A stretch of 64,000 bases of DNA from Acholeplasma sp. CAG:878 (GTDB lineage: Bacteria > Bacillota_I > Bacilli_A > RF39 > UBA660), in NCBI GenBank assembly GCA_000432255.1, contig HF989913.1, forward strand, positions 86,727-150,726. Direction: 5' to 3'. The translations under genes and the position numbers were made by a program. Numbering within the stretch: position 1 is the stretch's first letter; each line of letters starts with the position of its first letter. The notes beneath the pieces were generated by a model. The model was not told the DNA's origin. It worked only from the letters and a program-made list of their open reading frames with translations, and did not search any database. Positions 60,234-64,000 of this stretch are shown piece after piece.

Positions 60234-61376
60234 ATGGAATTAAAATTAGAAACAAAGTTAAAAGAGCAAGAAAAAGAAATTCTTGAAGGAAATGTAAAAC
60301 AAATTACAGATGAAAAAATTGAAAAATCATTAAACTATGATGAATTAAGCGAAGAAGAAAAAGCGGCAGTAGTAGAATTTAACAAAAAAATCGATATAAC
60401 TGATCAAACTCAAATATTACAATATGGAATAAGCGCTCAAAATAAAATTAGTGAGTTTTCTGATTCGGTGTTGGAAAATGTAAAAACAAAAGAAACAGGA
60501 GATGTTGGTTCTCTACTTGCTAATTTAGTATCTGAAATCAAAACATTTGATTCATCTATTAATGGAGAACCTAAAGGCCTTGCAAAACTATTCTACAGCG
60601 CTAAAAGAGAAGTAAATTATATAAAAGCAAAATATAGTAAAATTGAAAATAATGTAGATTCAATTGAAAAAGGTTTAGAAAAAAATAAACTTCAATTATT
60701 AAAAGATATAACTATGTTTGATACTATGTATGATAAAAATTTAGATTATTTTAAAGAAATTTCATTATATATAATTGCTGGAGAGAAAAAAATTGAAGAA
60801 TTAAAAGAAATAACTTTACCAGAGTTAAAGAAAAAAGCAGAAGAAACAAGAGACCAAATTGATATTCAAAAGGTAAATGATTTAGAAACGCAAATCAATA
60901 GATTTGAAAAAAAATTGTATGATTTAAAAACAACAAGAATAATATCTATTCAAATGGCGCCACAAATTAGATTACTTCAAAGTAATGACGCCGAGTTAGT
61001 TGAAAAAATTCAAAGTTCAATTACTAATACAATTCCGTTATGGAAAAATCAAATCGTTTTAGCGCTTGGAATAAATAATGCTAAAAAAGCTTTAAAAGAA
61101 CAACAAGCTGTATCAAATTTAACTAATGAAATGTTGAAGAAAAATAGTGAAACTTTAAAACAAGGTTCTATAGATATTGCTAGAGAAAGTGAAAAAGCTA
61201 TAATTGATATCGAAACATTAAGAAAAACAAACAAAGATATAGTAGAAACTTTAGATTCTATTATTAAAATTCATGAAGACGGTAGAGTAAAACGAAAAGA
61301 AGCAGAAAAAGAATTAACAGAAATTGAAAAAGAATTGAAAGATAAATTATTAGAAATAAATGTTAAAAAAGCATAA
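60234..61376 (+). CDS. TelA family protein (toxic anion resistance)
   Basis: A 380-residue all-helical cytoplasmic protein of the TelA family (PF05816). Family phrases include QILQYGISAQNKISEFSDSVLENV, FDTMYDKNLDYFKEISLYIIAGEKKI, APQIRLLQSNDAELVEKIQSSITNTIPLWKNQIVLALGI and the coiled-coil C-terminus. TelA is linked to tellurite and antimicrobial tolerance through the cell envelope, mechanism unknown. It is transcribed with the neighbouring XpaC and AAA+ genes. AAGGAG precedes the start. Confidence 0.92.
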   Translation: MELKLETKLKEQEKEILEGNVKQITDEKIEKSLNYDELSEEEKAAVVEFNKKIDITDQTQILQYGISAQNKISEFSDSVLENVKTKETGDVGSLLANLVSEIKTFDSSINGEPKGLAKLFYSAKREVNYIKAKYSKIENNVDSIEKGLEKNKLQLLKDITMFDTMYDKNLDYFKEISLYIIAGEKKIEELKEITLPELKKKAEETRDQIDIQKVNDLETQINRFEKKLYDLKTTRIISIQMAPQIRLLQSNDAELVEKIQSSITNTIPLWKNQIVLALGINNAKKALKEQQAVSNLTNEMLKKNSETLKQGSIDIARESEKAIIDIETLRKTNKDIVETLDSIIKIHEDGRVKRKEAEKELTEIEKELKDKLLEINVKKA

Positions 61377-61409
61377 TTGTTTATGCTTTTCTTTGAATGG
61401 AGAGTAATT

Positions 61410-62939
61410 ATGAATAAAACTGTTAACTTTGAAGATATATATAATGATTTTTTTGGTAAGAATAGTTATATAAAAGAAACTCAAAGTGTAATTAAAATAG
61501 ATTATGAAAAAGAAATAAAAAAATTATATATAACTAGTAGTTCTAAAGAATTATTAACTAAAATAATAAACTATATATTAAATTATAAAGATGGTACATA
61601 TGTAAACTTTAATATAAAATTGGTAATTAAAAATAAAGAAGTAGTTAATAGTATTATAAATTTAATTAATAATGCTATTAAAACAAATAATTATACTAAG
61701 AGTATAGATGTTAATACTGTATCTTTTTACAAATTAGATAATATATCTAAATTAGAAAATAATTGTGGAATATGTGTCTATAAAGATTTAGAAGGATTGA
61801 ATGTTCATGATAATAATTATGTTAAGAAATTTCTTCACTATTTAGATGAACATAAAAACGATAAAATAATCAATATTCTAGTTTCCAATGGAAGTGATTT
61901 AGACTATTTATTTCAAAGTGACAAAGATTTAGAAAACCAATATTTTAATTTTTTAATCGAAGAAGAAATACCTAGTCCAAATGAAATAGTAAACGATATA
62001 TTAAGTAAAGTTAAAGTAGATTCTAAAGAATTATTAAATTATGTTGAAACTACATTTAAAAATAGTAATTTAGATTATCCAACTTATCGAGATAATTTGT
62101 GTGAATATATATCATTTAATAATGAATTACCTTCATTAGAGACTAGTAAAACAACCGAAGAAATATTTAGTAAATTAGAAGAATTAGTAGGATTAGAAAG
62201 CGTTAAAAAATCATTATATGAATTAGTTGATTTAGTAACTCTTAAAAAGAAAGCCAAAGATAATCTAAAAATAAAAGATATAAATTTGCATATGTTATTT
62301 TTAGGTAATCCTGGTACAGGTAAAACTACAGTTGCAAGACTCTTAGCAGGAATTTTGTATAATTTAAAATATATAAAACAAGATAAACTAATTGAAGTTA
62401 GTTCTAAAGATTTAGTAGCTGAATATGTAGGACAAACAGCGCCTAAAACTATGGAAGTTATAAATAGAGCAAGAGGAGGAATATTATTCATTGATGAAGC
62501 TTATTCTCTGGCAGTAAGTAATAATAATTCTTATAATGCTGAGGCCATAGCAACTTTAATCAAAGCAATGGAAGACTACCGTGATGATTTAGTTGTAATA
62601 TTTGCAGGATATACAAAAGAAATGCAAGATTTTATTAATTCTAATTCTGGAATTGCTTCAAGAATTGGTTATACATTTACTTTTGAAGATTATACAAATG
62701 AAGAATTAAAACAAATATTTATTAATATGATTAAAAAATCAGGCTTTAATATTGAAGATGAAGCTCTTTTAAAATTAGATGCTTTAATTAATGAAAATAG
62801 AAATACTAAAAATTTTGGTAATGCAAGATTTATAAGAAATGTATATGAAAAAACAATTGTCCTTCACGCATCAAATACTAAAAAAATTAAAAATATGGAT
62901 AAATTAAAATTAATAACAAAAGAAGATATAAATTATTGA
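61410..62939 (+). CDS. CbxX/SpoVK-type AAA+ ATPase
   Basis: A 509-residue protein. An N-terminal region (about 1-240) of helices and strands with no recognised domain is followed by an AAA+ module of the CbbX/SpoVK class. It has EELVGLESVKKSLYELVDLV, Walker A GNPGTGKTT, Walker B ILFIDEAYSL, sensor VVIFAGYTKEM and the arginine-finger region ASRIGYTFTFEDY. Such ATPases remodel protein partners; in ESX systems the equivalent is EccA. ATG 61410 follows ATGGAGAG; in-frame codons upstream read through the TelA end. It is the last gene of the operon. Confidence 0.9.
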   Translation: MNKTVNFEDIYNDFFGKNSYIKETQSVIKIDYEKEIKKLYITSSSKELLTKIINYILNYKDGTYVNFNIKLVIKNKEVVNSIINLINNAIKTNNYTKSIDVNTVSFYKLDNISKLENNCGICVYKDLEGLNVHDNNYVKKFLHYLDEHKNDKIINILVSNGSDLDYLFQSDKDLENQYFNFLIEEEIPSPNEIVNDILSKVKVDSKELLNYVETTFKNSNLDYPTYRDNLCEYISFNNELPSLETSKTTEEIFSKLEELVGLESVKKSLYELVDLVTLKKKAKDNLKIKDINLHMLFLGNPGTGKTTVARLLAGILYNLKYIKQDKLIEVSSKDLVAEYVGQTAPKTMEVINRARGGILFIDEAYSLAVSNNNSYNAEAIATLIKAMEDYRDDLVVIFAGYTKEMQDFINSNSGIASRIGYTFTFEDYTNEELKQIFINMIKKSGFNIEDEALLKLDALINENRNTKNFGNARFIRNVYEKTIVLHASNTKKIKNMDKLKLITKEDINY

Positions 62940-62987
62940 CAACCAATTATATTTAGTTTAGAATTTATTATAGATAGGAGAATAATT

Positions 62988-64000
62988 ATGGGTGTTAAAA
63001 TTGATAAAAATAATTCTTTTGGTTTTACATTAATAGAAATTATAGCAATAATTGTATTGTTATCAGTAATTGCGTTATTAACTTATCCAATTATTAATAA
63101 TGTAATTGATGATAGTAAAGAAGAATTATACATTAAACAAATAAACGAATTAGAAAGATTATCAAATACATGGGTTACTAATAATATTAGTAAATTAAAA
63201 ATAGAAGAGGGCTATATTTATAATCTATCGTTTGAAGAATTATATGAACAAGGTCTTATAACAGAAGAAGATATTAAGAATCCAAAAACTGATGAACTTT
63301 TAGATGGATGTGTTGTTGTTACTTATAATTCAAACAACAATGGTTATGATGTGGCATATGATTCTTCTTGTACAACAACTGGTGAGGTAATTTTATATAA
63401 AGACAATAGTGGAGCAAATAGACCTAAACTATTCAATAATATGGTACCAATCAAATATAAAAATAATAAATGGGTAGTCGCAAACACAAGTGAAAAATGG
63501 TATGATTATGATGCTAAAGAATGGGCAAACGCTGTAGTATTAAATAGTGGAGTTACTAAAAATGTAAGTGATGAAGTAACAGAAGAAGAAATAAGTTTAT
63601 GGTATGTATGGGTACCAAGATATAAATACACTATATTTAACGGAAACAATGGAAGTGTTAGTGAACAATTAATTGATGTAACTTTTGAAAATGATACTGA
63701 AAGAACTGGTACAGTAAGTTGTTATGATAATTTTGATGAAGAAAATAGAAGTGAAATTTGTGGTGATAGAGTATATGGAAGTGTTAAAAACAATAAAAGT
63801 ACCTATACTCATCCAGCATTCAAGTTTGGAAATACAGAATTAACAGGATTCTGGGTAGGAAAATTTGAAGTAAGTGGAAGTACAAGTATAATAACTATTC
63901 AACCGAATGTACCAAGTTTAAGAAATGAAACTATATCAAGTTTCTTTACAGTCATTCAAAATGTAAAAACAACGTATGGAATAAATAATGCAGATTCACA
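62988..64000 (+). CDS. Prepilin-like protein of the 52025 family, truncated by window end
   Basis: A frame opens at ATG 62988 (AGGAG upstream) and is still open at base 64000, so at least 337 residues are present. MGVKIDKNNSFGFTLIEIIAIIVLLSVIALLTYPIIN is a prepilin leader (cleavage before F13) and helix. The following region matches the 52025 protein closely (for example QINELERLSNTWVTNN, then NPKTDELLDGCVVVTYNS, KWYDYDAKEWANAV, WYVWVPRYKYTIFNGNNGS, HPAFKFGNTELTGFWVGKFEVSGSTS). It lacks the dockerin-type insert between the anchor half and KWYDYD. The C-terminal domain continues beyond the window. Confidence 0.88.
   Translation, partial: MGVKIDKNNSFGFTLIEIIAIIVLLSVIALLTYPIINNVIDDSKEELYIKQINELERLSNTWVTNNISKLKIEEGYIYNLSFEELYEQGLITEEDIKNPKTDELLDGCVVVTYNSNNNGYDVAYDSSCTTTGEVILYKDNSGANRPKLFNNMVPIKYKNNKWVVANTSEKWYDYDAKEWANAVVLNSGVTKNVSDEVTEEEISLWYVWVPRYKYTIFNGNNGSVSEQLIDVTFENDTERTGTVSCYDNFDEENRSEICGDRVYGSVKNNKSTYTHPAFKFGNTELTGFWVGKFEVSGSTSIITIQPNVPSLRNETISSFFTVIQNVKTTYGINNADS

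Noticed and set aside
1..64000. tRNA, rRNA or CRISPR array
   Set aside because: No cloverleaf-compatible segment, rRNA-like block or spaced identical repeat was seen in any gap; the 11-bp arrays have no spacers and are not CRISPR.

Overview
The window is very AT-rich, densely coding bacterial DNA. TGA is used as a stop: ecfT ends in TGA, and prfB (RF2, the factor that reads UGA) carries its usual autoregulatory frameshift. The genetic code is therefore the standard bacterial one, not the mycoplasma code. Homologues of yunB, yutD and the ylbD/ylbE pair, a class-II ECF operon with truA, FtsEX, an agr system and short GGTGAT ribosome-binding sites point to a low-GC Firmicute. Most likely it is an uncultured gut Bacilli lineage (RF39/Erysipelotrichales-like) descended from spore formers. 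This taxonomic placement is inference.

Layout. 1-4280: partial unknown gene, a short-chain dehydrogenase, and the operon ecfA1-ecfA2-ecfT-truA. 4375-6027: a membrane-anchored serpin. 6299-9173: a complete agr-type quorum-sensing locus in an unusual convergent layout, agrA-agrC on + and agrB-agrD on -. It includes a 39-codon agrD and a 21-bp-spaced direct repeat upstream of agrB that looks like an AgrA site. 9484-24603: chromosomal housekeeping (cold-shock protein, a PdaC-like deacetylase, an ABC-2 exporter behind a possible riboregulated leader, CBS protein, yunB, a DUF4015 glycosidase operon with yutD, prfB, yitT, ftsEX, recG). Downstream of recG a consensus promoter, three hairpins and a strong terminator define a candidate ~106-nt RNA.

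24844-39665 is an integrated mobile or defence island. It has a frameshifted tyrosine integrase, small - strand genes (nuclease-like protein, DUF3173 protein, winged-helix protein, two ribbon-helix-helix proteins) and a 1-kb non-coding segment. That segment holds two exactly 11-bp-phased T-tract arrays, imperfect direct repeats and inverted repeats, so it may be an origin or transfer region. It is followed by a six-gene + strand defence operon: C5 DNA methyltransferase, unknown protein, MORC/MutL-type ATPase, Z1 helicase, DUF4420 nuclease and AIPR protein. This is the Mza-like restriction family. An IS30 copy with perfect 16-bp ends closes the island.

39693-53869: a Tyr/Trp-rich surface protein, ylbD-ylbE, trpS, a DUF308 protein, a MarR regulator with a perfect palindromic operator and its ABC exporter, a decayed prepilin, an epimerase, a large two-HTH regulator, extracytoplasmic proteins, and a prepilin carrying an inserted dockerin-like domain and a C-type-lectin/FGE-like C-terminus. 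54053-56634 (-): an HD-CYTH fusion and a NUDIX-HTH regulator sharing a 15-bp operator. 56782-62939: a five-gene membrane-stress-like operon (SBP-VWA, XpaC, SBP, TelA, CbxX-type AAA+ ATPase). The window ends inside a second prepilin of the same family (62988-64000).
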